From: Spirochaetaceae bacterium
GTDB taxonomy: Bacteria; Spirochaetota; Spirochaetia; UBA9216
Length of the DNA: 36,540 bases
Assembly (NCBI GenBank): GCA_028527945.1
Contig: JAQQAK010000213.1
Coordinates: forward strand, 1 to 36,540
Direction of reading: 5' to 3'
Each line of letters starts with the position of its first letter. Positions within the stretch are counted from its first letter, which is position 1. The notes beneath the pieces were generated by a model. The model did no database searches, was not told the DNA's origin, and worked only from the letters and a program-made list of their open reading frames with translations. Positions 23,578 to 31,563 of the stretch are shown piece by piece. Position numbers and translations under genes: made by a program.

Positions 23578-24933
23578 TTGGCTGAGTTTATTATACTATT
23601 GTCTATTTATGCTGTTGCAGGAACAGGAATAGCTGTCTATGCAGGTCGTCAACGAGGTGGTTCAGATCAGGAGTCGTATTTTATTGGTGGCCGAGGAATG
23701 GGATGGCTTGTCAGTGCTCTCACTTATGCAGCTACTACTTATTCATCATTCATGATGGTTGGTCTTGTTGGTTTATCTTATTCTACCGGCGTTGGAGCGA
23801 TGTTGTTTGAAATGACCTACCTTGTCGCAACTGTAATATTGCTTTCAATCTATGGTAAAAAAATATGGCAAATGAGCAAGGAGAATTCTCTTGTATCTCC
23901 TATGGAAATATTTTCACTTAGATATGGAAAATTGACTGGAGGCGTTGGCGCTGCAATCTCTGTAATAGCACTTGTGCCTTATACTGCCGCTCAGGTGATT
24001 GGTCTTTCAATTATCTTTCAGAATTTTGGAATCAGTTATGGTGCAGGTGTCGCAATAGCTGCTGTACTAATTTGTATATGGTCGCTTGTCGGAGGCTTGC
24101 GTGGTGTAGCTCTTACAGACGCGATCCAAGGTTTGTTTATGCTGGCTGTTGCAATAATAGCTGTCTTGTGGGCAAACAAGCATTTTAGTGGTGTTGAAAT
24201 GTCTACCTTTCCTAATAAGGTCTGGACTCCAGTATTTTTTATAAATATGACATTACCCTGGGCTTTTTTCGCTTTAACAAACCCTCAGGTTGTACAAAGG
24301 CTTTTTATTATAAAAGACAAGCAAGGGCTAAGGAAAATGATTGTTTTATTTGCAGTTATTGGAGCTGCTTATACAATCATAACTTGTTTAATAGGTTTTT
24401 CTGCTAAATATGGAACCCTTAGTGGTACATTTGCAGAAATACAGGGACGTGATAACGTTATTTTAGGTTTGTTAGGACTTATGGGGAAAGGCTTGGGACT
24501 TGCGATAGCTCTTAGTATTGTTTTTGCAAGCATTTCAACATCTAACTCTATAATTTTAACTCTTTCATCTATGGTTACACGAGATCTTGCCCGAAATAAA
24601 AATAACGTTTGGTTTGGAAGAATTTTTATTGTTGTTATCACTGCTGTTGTAGCATTATTTGCGTTGAGAAAAACTTCATATATTGTAGAGTTATCTGTTT
24701 CAACTTCAAGAATATTAATGTGTTTTCTACCTTTGTTTCTTGATATTTTTCATTTCAAAAAAGGTGGCAAGGTTACAGGTGTAATTACGATTTTTGGTGG
24801 AGCCGTTTCTGCTATAATTCTTAGCAAAATGGGACTTTCTTTAAGTTCTGTATATTCACTTGCTGCAGCTTTTGTGTTTTATTTTATTGGAGTTTTTATA
24901 GATAGCAGAAATAAATCAGCGATAAAGGCTTAG
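23578..24933 (+). CDS. Sodium:solute symporter (SSS) family protein
   Basis: A 451-residue inner-membrane transporter with about 12-13 hydrophobic segments. It has SSS features such as the N-terminal ESYFIGGRGMGW loop, TYAATTYSSFMM, GGLRGVALTDAIQG and STSNSIILTLSSM near the sodium-site helix. The substrate (amino acid, proline, pantothenate, sugar or other) cannot be told. The start is TTG at 23578, preceded by GGAGGG. Its stop TAG overlaps the stop codon of the convergent PHP gene by three bases, so the two transcripts must overlap. No separate terminator is visible. Confidence 0.9.
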   Translation: MAEFIILLSIYAVAGTGIAVYAGRQRGGSDQESYFIGGRGMGWLVSALTYAATTYSSFMMVGLVGLSYSTGVGAMLFEMTYLVATVILLSIYGKKIWQMSKENSLVSPMEIFSLRYGKLTGGVGAAISVIALVPYTAAQVIGLSIIFQNFGISYGAGVAIAAVLICIWSLVGGLRGVALTDAIQGLFMLAVAIIAVLWANKHFSGVEMSTFPNKVWTPVFFINMTLPWAFFALTNPQVVQRLFIIKDKQGLRKMIVLFAVIGAAYTIITCLIGFSAKYGTLSGTFAEIQGRDNVILGLLGLMGKGLGLAIALSIVFASISTSNSIILTLSSMVTRDLARNKNNVWFGRIFIVVITAVVALFALRKTSYIVELSVSTSRILMCFLPLFLDIFHFKKGGKVTGVITIFGGAVSAIILSKMGLSLSSVYSLAAAFVFYFIGVFIDSRNKSAIKA

Positions 24934-25628
24934 TTTTTTTTACGACCTTCTATTGCTTTTTTTATATTTGTAAAAGATAAAGCTTCAATTTCAAATGTAT
25001 TGAAGCGGCAGGCAATGTCGTCTATGTAATGGGCGTCTGAATCTTGTAGTAAGGTAAAATCTCCTGTCTCTACAGGGCAGGGGATTCTAACTGTTTCGAG
25101 GGCTGTATATTCCATTTGTGGAAGAAAGCCCAATTGAGATGGGATGCTGAAAACTGGTTTATCAATATGGGCTGGAATGAACATGCCCCCTATTGTTTTT
25201 ACTATATCGAATAATTCTTCAAGAGGTATATCTGTAGCACTTACAAGGTATTTATCAACTTCTCCAAGAATATTATCATTTTCATCAACATAAACTTGAT
25301 CCCCGAATTTTTCAGGAATATTAAAAATATCAGGAAGTCTGTCATAGACAATTTCTCCCATTTTTTCTGCCTGCTTTACGGTTTTAAACAAACATAAAAT
25401 ATGGGCTTCTTCTTCTGATGTGACTTCTAAACCAAAAACTGGAAAAATCCCAACATCTCTACAACATGAATCAAAAGCTTTACAGTTTAATGCTGTATTA
25501 TGATCTGTTAGAGCTGCGACATGCATGCCCCGCTCCATTGCTGTTTTTGCAATGGAAGCTGGAGACATTTCAAGACTCCCGCATGGGCTGAGACATGAGT
25601 GTATATGAAGGTCTGCTTTTATTTTCAA
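24930..25628 (-). CDS. PHP-domain phosphoesterase-like protein
   Basis: A 232-residue protein with the PHP (polymerase and histidinol phosphatase) metal-dependent fold. Metal-binding motifs visible are HIH (8-10), TDHN (41-44), Glu68, His76, a central PAHID and the C-terminal DSDAHY. The product is likely cytosolic, and the substrate is unknown. The start is TTG at 25628, required because the first metal-binding motif begins at residue 8 and no ATG lies upstream in frame. It is the last gene of a minus-strand cassette with two DRTGG-like proteins and a CBS/HATPase protein, following a DRTGG-like gene by 4 bases. PHP genes are often seen in this association near hydrogenases in anaerobes (established only as a genomic trend). 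Confidence 0.85.
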   Translation of the reverse strand: MKIKADLHIHSCLSPCGSLEMSPASIAKTAMERGMHVAALTDHNTALNCKAFDSCCRDVGIFPVFGLEVTSEEEAHILCLFKTVKQAEKMGEIVYDRLPDIFNIPEKFGDQVYVDENDNILGEVDKYLVSATDIPLEELFDIVKTIGGMFIPAHIDKPVFSIPSQLGFLPQMEYTALETVRIPCPVETGDFTLLQDSDAHYIDDIACRFNTFEIEALSFTNIKKAIEGRKKN

Positions 25629-25632
25629 TTGC

Positions 25633-25965
25633 TCAATATATTCCTAATGTTTTTGCAACCTTAATAGACGCTTCAAACTGTGAAAGAGGTGTTTTGAGTA
25701 TTGCGATATTCTCATTGTTAGCGGCTTCTATCATTTCATCAGGGGCTTTTCTGTTATTACAGATGATAATAGCATTTATACCTGCAAGAGACGCAACCGC
25801 AATTGTATTTTTATGCGCTTGAATTGTTATTAAAGCAGATTCATCTGGGGCATTGCCCATTACATCACTTAAGAGATCTGAGGTGTAAGCTATTACCACT
25901 TCGGTATCCGGACATGTTGTTAAAAGTTCAAATCCAAGTTCTTTATAAAGTTCCTTAATTTTCAT
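25633..25965 (-). CDS. Small DRTGG-like domain protein (copy 1)
   Basis: A single-domain protein of about 110 residues resembling the DRTGG domain, found in proteins that regulate acetyl- and phosphotransfer and alongside CBS domains. Visible features: VVIAYTSDLLSDVMGNAP, ALITIQAHKNTIAVASLAGINAIIICNN, and the C-terminal TPLSQFE segment. The DRTGG tetrapeptide itself is not conserved, as is common. The start is ATG 25965, or GTG 25971. A TCGACA/TAGAAT promoter ends only 6 bases before the ATG, so it may be expressed alone and leaderless. Paralogous to the protein at 27386. Function unknown. Confidence 0.7.
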   Translation of the reverse strand: MKIKELYKELGFELLTTCPDTEVVIAYTSDLLSDVMGNAPDESALITIQAHKNTIAVASLAGINAIIICNNRKAPDEMIEAANNENIAILKTPLSQFEASIKVAKTLGIY

Positions 25966-25971
25966 AATCAC

Positions 25972-26000
25972 ATTCTAACGTTTATTTTATTAATTGTCGA
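25972..26000 (-). promoter_or_regulatory. Candidate leaderless promoter of DRTGG-like copy 1
   Basis: On the minus strand TCGACA (25995-26000) and TAGAAT (25972-25977) have a 17-base spacer, with 6 bases to the ATG at 25965. Confidence 0.5.
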
Positions 26001-26039
26001 GTTTTTGGAGCTTGAAGGGTGAAACTGATTATTTGAGAA

Positions 26040-26435
26040 TTATTGAGCTATAAAAACATCAGGTAATTCTACTTCACAACCTTTATACAGAATCTTGTCT
26101 ACTTTATGCATACACAAAACTACATTATTATTGCTGTTTATTGTTACATCAAGATTTGCACCTTTAAAAGTTAATTTTGGAAAATTAAGGTCTGTCAAAG
26201 ATATTATGTTATTGTTCTCATCAATAACGCAATGGGTAGATATTGTCCACCATTGATCGCCTGAAGGATTTATTTCAATAATTCCTGTTTTATATTCATT
26301 TTCTACGTCGGCAGATTTTTCTATAGCAACAGCATAAATTACATCAGGGCTGAATTCGTACATGTAAAGATCTAATGAAAAAACTACAGCAGCATTGAAA
26401 AAGAGTATTATTAAACAAAGATATTTTTTTATCAT
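26040..26435 (-). CDS. Small secreted protein of unknown family
   Basis: 131 residues with a convincing signal peptide (MIKKYLCLIILFFNAAVVFS, cut near residue 20) and no lipobox, so a soluble periplasmic or exported protein is predicted. The mature part is beta-rich with a few charged turns; three cysteines remain (THCV, VLCMH, GCEV). I do not recognise it. The ATG overlaps the stop of the CBS/HATPase gene by four bases (ATGA), so it is coupled to an intracellular signalling gene, which is unusual. It is followed by DRTGG-like copy 1. Confidence 0.65.
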   Translation of the reverse strand: MIKKYLCLIILFFNAAVVFSLDLYMYEFSPDVIYAVAIEKSADVENEYKTGIIEINPSGDQWWTISTHCVIDENNNIISLTDLNFPKLTFKGANLDVTINSNNNVVLCMHKVDKILYKGCEVELPDVFIAQ

Positions 26436-27382
26436 TTTTGAACCTTTTTTGTGGAATCTGTTTTTATGATTTCTGGAAGGTTTATTACTATGCGTATTTC
26501 TGTCCCATTTTCGGAAGAATTTATATTAAATATATCGGAGACTCTCTTTACATTCGGCAGACCCATTCCTGCTCCGAATCCCATTGACCTTATCCAGTCG
26601 TTAGCGGTTGAATAGCCTTCGCTGAGAGCCAGATCTATATCTTTTATTCCCGGACCTTTGTCCCTTGCAAGAATTTCTATATGATTATCTGTTATGCGGC
26701 ATATTATTTCTCCACCCAAAGAATGTGCTACAAGGTTTATTTCTAATTCGTAAGCAGCAGTTGCTACTGCTCTTATTGTTTTTCGATTGACTCTGTGTTC
26801 CTGGAGAACTTTCTTGATTCCACTGGATGCTTTTCCTGCGTTTTTAAAATCATTTTGGACAACCGGATATCTTCGTATTATGTTTCCAATTTCAGTGCGG
26901 ATTCCTTGTTTTGCAGAGTCTTCAAGTCTTTTTATTTCCTTATTCATTACAGTTATTGTATGAAGAGTAATGTCTCTGCTGGTTATCATTCCGACAATTT
27001 CTTTATTGCTGTTTAGAACAGGAAAACGGTTGTAGCTGTATTTTTCAAAATAGTCAATTGCAAAGTTTATCGGCATTTGCTCTTCAAGAACAACCGGGTT
27101 TCTTGACATATGTTTGCTTACAGGTTCATCCATCAAGCCGTCTTCAAGAGCGTTTAGAAGATCTTCAATGCTTATAATTCCTAAAAGTCGTTTACCGTTT
27201 ACAACTGGCAGTCCGCTTATCCCGTTATTTTTCATCAAAGTTTTAACTTCGCGCATGATTACATTTGGCCCTACTGATACAATATTCTTTGACATAATGT
27301 CAGAAATTTTGTATTCCAGAAGTAGATCTAGTATCACTATTGGTGAGTTGTTTTCGTAAACCGGGATAATTTTTTTAATCAT
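26432..27382 (-). CDS. CBS-pair protein with HATPase (anti-sigma kinase-like) domain
   Basis: 316 residues in two halves. Residues about 24-140 hold two CBS repeats (ISDIMSKNIVSVGP..., SKHMSRNPVVLEEQ...) that usually bind adenosine nucleotides. Residues about 185-305 form an HATPase domain of the RsbW type: AAYELEINLVAHS (N box), ARDKGPGIKD (G1) and GFGAGMGLPNVKR (G2). The combination suggests an energy- or redox-sensitive protein kinase or anti-sigma-like switch; the target is unknown. The gene is flanked by two DRTGG-like genes and follows copy 2 by 3 bases. Such proteins occur near hydrogenase clusters in some anaerobes. No histidine kinase transmitter helix is present. Confidence 0.83.
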   Translation of the reverse strand: MIKKIIPVYENNSPIVILDLLLEYKISDIMSKNIVSVGPNVIMREVKTLMKNNGISGLPVVNGKRLLGIISIEDLLNALEDGLMDEPVSKHMSRNPVVLEEQMPINFAIDYFEKYSYNRFPVLNSNKEIVGMITSRDITLHTITVMNKEIKRLEDSAKQGIRTEIGNIIRRYPVVQNDFKNAGKASSGIKKVLQEHRVNRKTIRAVATAAYELEINLVAHSLGGEIICRITDNHIEILARDKGPGIKDIDLALSEGYSTANDWIRSMGFGAGMGLPNVKRVSDIFNINSSENGTEIRIVINLPEIIKTDSTKKVQK

Positions 27383-27385
27383 ACT

Positions 27386-27724
27386 CTAAGTATTTAGCTT
27401 TTGAAAAACCGCCGCGCAAGTTTCGAACATGGTCTTTTGAGTTGAGATTAAAGAGAGATCGAATTCTTTTGCTAATTTTAGCATTCCGGGTTGAGGACTT
27501 TTTCCATTAACCAGAATGATTCCCACTGCATCGACTATATTGGCAGTCCTGATAGTTTGTTCTGTGTTCAGAGCTGTTATCAGGATCAGGTTTTCCTCTT
27601 CTGCTACTAATACTTCACTCATGAGATCGCTTGCAACAACATGTTCAATTTCTACCTGACTGAAGCTGCTGCCTTTTGTATGATTTTGACAGCATAAATC
27701 TGATGCTAACTTTTCAATTGTCAT
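27386..27724 (-). CDS. Small DRTGG-like domain protein (copy 2)
   Basis: 112 residues paralogous to the protein at 25633, with the same layout: IEHVVASDLMSEVLVAEEEN, LILITALNTEQTIRTANIVDAVGIILVNG, and ISTQKTMFET. First gene of the minus-strand signalling cassette. A good GAGAGGGG ribosome-binding site precedes the ATG. The function is unknown; small-molecule binding is suggested by the fold in related proteins. Confidence 0.72.
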   Translation of the reverse strand: MTIEKLASDLCCQNHTKGSSFSQVEIEHVVASDLMSEVLVAEEENLILITALNTEQTIRTANIVDAVGIILVNGKSPQPGMLKLAKEFDLSLISTQKTMFETCAAVFQKLNT

Positions 27725-27742
27725 TAAACCCCTCTCTATTGT

Positions 27743-27776
27743 CCTATTTTCCGAAATTTAACTGTGTAGGTCAAGA
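27743..27776 (-). promoter_or_regulatory. Candidate promoter of the signalling cassette
   Basis: On the minus strand a TTGACC -35 is followed about 17 bases later by GAAAAT, upstream of the first DRTGG-like gene. The -10 matches four of six positions. Confidence 0.3.
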
Positions 27777-27810
27777 CTGTATAGAATAATGAAGTTATCT
27801 GGTATAATTT

Positions 27811-28854
27811 CTATTCTATATTAATTTCAGTCAGGTTTAAATCTTTGTCAATTTTAGCTATTTTTTTTGAATCTTTTGAAAGCAAATAGTAAAAGTTGTC
27901 ATAAGATCCTACATTTTTTAGGTTGTATTCTTTTAAAATGAGTGGTGATTTTATCATTATAAGATTCTTGTTTTTTTGGATCTTAAGTTTTCTAACTATT
28001 TTTTCTCCATTTAAACCATTTGAAAAAACTATATATGAATTATCTATTTTGAAAAGGTAATTAAAAGGATCTTCCATGCTATAAATTAATTTTAGTTTTA
28101 TATCTTTTAATTCTGGCCCAAGTTTTTCTATCTTATATAATTTATAAAGATTACGCTCATCTTTTTCATCATTGTAGAGAAAGTTTGCGTTTAGCAGATC
28201 TTCTCCTAAAAAATATAATGAAGAGTTGTCGTTAGAACCAAAATAATCTTTAACAATATCTATTGAGATTTTGTGTTCTGGGAAATATAGCTGAGAGCCT
28301 GTATCATTATAGACCAGACTCATTACAAGCTTATTATCATACCTTATCATTCTATATTTACTGTTCCAGATGGCTGGAATTGGAGTAATTTCTGTAATTT
28401 TATTATTCGGCATTGATAGACCTGCGGCATAAAGTTGTGTTGAATTATTATTTATTCCGGCCACATATATTTTATTAGATGATATATCTATACCAAACCA
28501 TCCGGAATACTGGTCAAAATAGTCTATTATGTAAACATTTCCTGTTGCTTTTTCTATATATATAGGAATGATTTTTTTTTCTTCTGTATAGACCGACGCG
28601 TATACACCATTATTTGATGGTTCTTCAAGAATTCTGTATAAATTCCTGTTCTTGAAATTGTATTTAGCAATTACTTTCTCTTTGTCTGGATTAAACAATA
28701 TTATTTCTGAATTATCAGAACTTTTCAGATAGATTATTTTATCATCACTTTTGGTAGCTTTATATCTTTGAGGAACCAGACGGACAGTCCCTGAGGACTG
28801 CCCGCAGCTTATTGTTATTAAACTTAGTAATAATAAAATCCAGATACGACGCAT
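27811..28854 (-). CDS. Lipoprotein of unknown function, possibly beta-propeller-like
   Basis: 347 residues with a short signal (MRRIWILLLLSLITISC) and lipobox Cys at 17, so it should be lipid-anchored. The mature part is a series of short beta-rich stretches (KIIYLKSSDNSEIILFNPD, VYASVY, NKIYVAGINNN, KLVMSLVYND). This resembles a propeller or repeat scaffold, but I cannot name a family. Two bases separate it from the upstream papain-like lipoprotein gene, so the two form an operon. Lysine/asparagine-rich content fits neighbouring surface lipoproteins. Confidence 0.7.
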   Translation of the reverse strand: MRRIWILLLLSLITISCGQSSGTVRLVPQRYKATKSDDKIIYLKSSDNSEIILFNPDKEKVIAKYNFKNRNLYRILEEPSNNGVYASVYTEEKKIIPIYIEKATGNVYIIDYFDQYSGWFGIDISSNKIYVAGINNNSTQLYAAGLSMPNNKITEITPIPAIWNSKYRMIRYDNKLVMSLVYNDTGSQLYFPEHKISIDIVKDYFGSNDNSSLYFLGEDLLNANFLYNDEKDERNLYKLYKIEKLGPELKDIKLKLIYSMEDPFNYLFKIDNSYIVFSNGLNGEKIVRKLKIQKNKNLIMIKSPLILKEYNLKNVGSYDNFYYLLSKDSKKIAKIDKDLNLTEINIE

Positions 28855-28856
28855 TT

Positions 28857-30182
28857 TTACCTTGAAAGACTTTCTACTATATTAGTTGTAGCGCTGTATG
28901 TTTTATATTTATATGTTTTCCAGAGAATCTTAAATTTGTAATATCTGTCACTTGCTGATGAGATTATATCATCTGGTGCTACAAGGTAGCCTCTATTTGT
29001 ATTGGAGGTGTCTCCGTCTACATTAATTCCTGCTTTTTTCCATGCTGAATAGACAACCTTGGTACAATAGGGATTGTTTGATATGTTTAGATCGTGGCTT
29101 GTATTACCTATGTAGACAGCTTCAAGGTAAGGTAGATCATAATCTGCCGGCTCATCTACATCTATAGCTGCTTTTGCGTAAGCAATAGCTGTTTTAGCCG
29201 CGTCTTCTGTGTAAGATTTCGGTCTCAAAATCTTTACGGCTTTTGATCTTGTATAATATGTTAATGGATCACGTGTTACATGTCCGGGGTTTTCTGCTTT
29301 TACTTCTTCAACCATCCCGTCCTGATCAGATTGAGCTGTTAACACAGAATATTCATCATCTTCTCTTCCATTTCGTGACCAGTAATTATAGTCAAAGATA
29401 CCGCCGTGATGGTAGTCGCCGATTATGTAATGCGAAATAGCACTCATTGTTGATGGATTACAGAGTTTTACAATAAGTATATCTCCATTTTTTAACTGAG
29501 AACCGAGATCGTCTGTCATAACTGTATCGTAATGGCTTGCGGAAGAAAGACCCTTGCTCGTAGATGTTTCTGAATAGTTATCAACACTTGCTTTCAGATT
29601 TTTTACTTCATTGATATTGAGTGTGACTTCAAGTTCTTCTGCAAGAGCTGATAAAGAGTCCCAGTTTTCGTCAGAAACATAAAGACTTGCTATATAACCT
29701 GCAAATAACGGCTCTTCAATAGCCATTTCATTTCCGGCAACATAAATAGTTTTGTTTGATACTGTTTTTCCTAAAAATGCTGAGTTAATAAATGATTTTA
29801 GTTCGCTTCTTGCTGACAATTCTTCAATGTCTTCGTCTGAAAGGTTTCCTGAATCGTTATCGATTTCTTCAGAGATTTCAATCTCAAGATTGTCTGACGC
29901 AAGGATTTTTGCCTGTTCTTCTTCTGTCATTTCATCAAAAACACCAAGAAGCGCAGTCTTCATATCTGCCGGCATTCCTGTTTCTTCAGAATCACTGTTC
30001 CTTGAGTCTGGTGAGAAAAGATTTGATATTGTACTCTGATCCATGCTTGCATCCCAAGTGCTCAGAGTTTTTGTGGTTCCATCTTCTGTTTCATCGTTAT
30101 CAGCAGTAATGCCATTTTGACATCCTGCAAAAACAAGGACAAGAAGAAGGACGAATAGATTGTAGTATAATCTTTTTTTCAT
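28857..30182 (-). CDS. Lipoprotein with a papain-like (NlpC/P60- or YiiX-type) C-terminal domain
   Basis: 441 residues: signal and lipobox VFAGC (Cys21), a long acidic, low-complexity N-terminal region to about residue 130, then helices to about 225. The C-terminal domain begins at LKNGDILIVKL (230-240), has HHGGIFD (258-264) and then NPYCTKVVYSAWKKAG (370-385), followed by APDDI. The order His259 before Cys373 fits permuted NlpC/P60 or YiiX-type cysteine peptidases/amidases. Substrate may be cell-wall peptide or protein; activity is unproven. GGAGGGG precedes the ATG. First gene of the two-lipoprotein unit. Confidence 0.7.
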   Translation of the reverse strand: MKKRLYYNLFVLLLVLVFAGCQNGITADNDETEDGTTKTLSTWDASMDQSTISNLFSPDSRNSDSEETGMPADMKTALLGVFDEMTEEEQAKILASDNLEIEISEEIDNDSGNLSDEDIEELSARSELKSFINSAFLGKTVSNKTIYVAGNEMAIEEPLFAGYIASLYVSDENWDSLSALAEELEVTLNINEVKNLKASVDNYSETSTSKGLSSASHYDTVMTDDLGSQLKNGDILIVKLCNPSTMSAISHYIIGDYHHGGIFDYNYWSRNGREDDEYSVLTAQSDQDGMVEEVKAENPGHVTRDPLTYYTRSKAVKILRPKSYTEDAAKTAIAYAKAAIDVDEPADYDLPYLEAVYIGNTSHDLNISNNPYCTKVVYSAWKKAGINVDGDTSNTNRGYLVAPDDIISSASDRYYKFKILWKTYKYKTYSATTNIVESLSR

Positions 30183-30510
30183 TACACCCCTCCATATTAG
30201 TTTGGTTATAAGTGTGAAGGTGTAACGTTAGCTTGATTTTGAGGTACGATTAAAATGGAGTTAGAATTTGATGAAATAGAAGAGCTCTATTTATTTTTCT
30301 TAATCTTGTTTTCTAATCTTTTTTATTTGTCGAACGGAGAGATTCCTTGATGCTTAACTCCAGCTTGATTGATTGTAAGATGGTTATAGTTTTGGATTCT
30401 TTTCCAACATTACAGTATATTATTTAAAAATATTATTGATACATTATATTCACATAAATCTAACTCTAATTTAACCTTTTCTTAGTATTGACCCATCTTA
30501 ATAGAAGCTA
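30183..30510. other. 328-bp intergenic region between divergent operons
   Basis: Holds the leader of the papain-like lipoprotein on the minus strand and the upstream region of the ABC operon on the plus strand. AGCTTGATT occurs twice (about 30231 and 30362), of unknown meaning. No convincing promoter for the ABC operon was found. A 31-codon ORF at 30255-30350 is reported separately. No RNA gene or repeat array is visible. Confidence 0.6.
30255..30350 (+). CDS. Possible 31-codon small hydrophobic ORF
   Basis: ATG to TGA with no internal stop, product starting MELEFDEIEEL and continuing into a hydrophobic stretch before ending NGEIP. GAGGT lies about 10 bases before the start, slightly far. 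It could be a small membrane peptide or chance in AT-rich DNA. Confidence 0.2.
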   Translation: MELEFDEIEELYLFFLILFSNLFYLSNGEIP

Positions 30511-31563
30511 ATGGAAATAAGGCTTGAAAATATACAAAAGAAGTTTTCTTCAGTTGTTGCTGTTCATGATATGAATATCAGAATCAAGGATGGTAGCTTG
30601 ACGGGTTTGCTTGGTCCGTCAGGTTGCGGAAAATCTACAACTCTTTTTATGATTGCCGGATTATATGCTCCTACAGCCGGGAATATTTTCTTTGGTGATG
30701 AAGCGGTCACGCTTTTACCACCTGAAAAGCGGGGTATAGGACTTGTTTTTCAGAATTATGCCCTTTATCCACATATGACAGTACTTAAAAACATTCTTTT
30801 TCCTCTTGAGAATATGAAAATACCAAAAAAAGAAGCCTTAAAGATGGCTGAAGAAATGGCGGATATTGTTCAAATTCGTGATTTGCTGGATAGAAAACCT
30901 TCTCAGCTTTCCGGAGGTCAGCAGCAGCGTGTTGCTATAGCAAGAGCCCTTGTTAAAAAGGCTAGGGTACTTCTACTTGATGAGCCTCTTTCAAACCTTG
31001 ATGCTCGCCTTAGGCTTGAGACCAGAGAAGAGATTAGACGTATACAAAAAGAAACCGGTATTACAACCATCTATGTCACTCATGATCAGGAAGAAGCTAT
31101 GAGTATAACGGATGATATTGTTTTAATGGATAAGGGGTGGATTCAGCAGCAGGATAGCCCTCAGCAAATGTATTTAAATCCGGGAAATCAATTTACTGCA
31201 GAATTTCTTGGTAACCCTCCTGTTAATATCATTGATGGTAAAATAACAGATTCTGTTCTTGTTGTTTGTGGTGAGAAGCTATGTGGATTTGATGGAGTTG
31301 AAGATCAACCTGTTGTTGTTGGGATTCGTCCTGAGGCTGTTTTAATTGGAAATGGAGATATCAAAGCTTCTGTCCGCTTAATTGAAATAGTTGGCAAAGA
31401 CAAGATTATTAGTCTTGATTTAAAAGGCTGTCTGATAAGGGCAATAGTTAGTCTTGATTATGATTGTAATGTTGAAGAATTGTTGTCATTCTCTGTTAAG
31501 CATAGCGGTGTCTTTTTGTTTGACAAGACTACGGGCGCTCGTATAAAGGGATTTGCTTCATGA
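30511..31563 (+). CDS. ABC transporter ATP-binding protein, MsmK/UgpC type
   Basis: A 350-residue ATPase energising a carbohydrate-type importer on the cytosolic face. Walker A GPSGCGKST, Q-loop FQNYALYPHM, signature LSGGQQQ, Walker B LLLDEPLS and the switch HDQEEA are all intact. The C-terminal 110 residues form a TOBE/regulatory domain (PQQMYLNPGNQFTAEFLGNPP, VGIRPEAV). The start codon lacks a good Shine-Dalgarno; AGAAG lies close. The stop overlaps the next start (ATGA). First gene of the operon ATPase-permease-permease-binding protein. Confidence 0.93.
   Translation: MEIRLENIQKKFSSVVAVHDMNIRIKDGSLTGLLGPSGCGKSTTLFMIAGLYAPTAGNIFFGDEAVTLLPPEKRGIGLVFQNYALYPHMTVLKNILFPLENMKIPKKEALKMAEEMADIVQIRDLLDRKPSQLSGGQQQRVAIARALVKKARVLLLDEPLSNLDARLRLETREEIRRIQKETGITTIYVTHDQEEAMSITDDIVLMDKGWIQQQDSPQQMYLNPGNQFTAEFLGNPPVNIIDGKITDSVLVVCGEKLCGFDGVEDQPVVVGIRPEAVLIGNGDIKASVRLIEIVGKDKIISLDLKGCLIRAIVSLDYDCNVEELLSFSVKHSGVFLFDKTTGARIKGFAS

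Noticed and set aside
30231..30370. AGCTTGATT repeated twice as a possible operator
   Set aside because: Only 9 bases, about 130 bp apart, in AT-rich DNA and not placed at a recognisable promoter.
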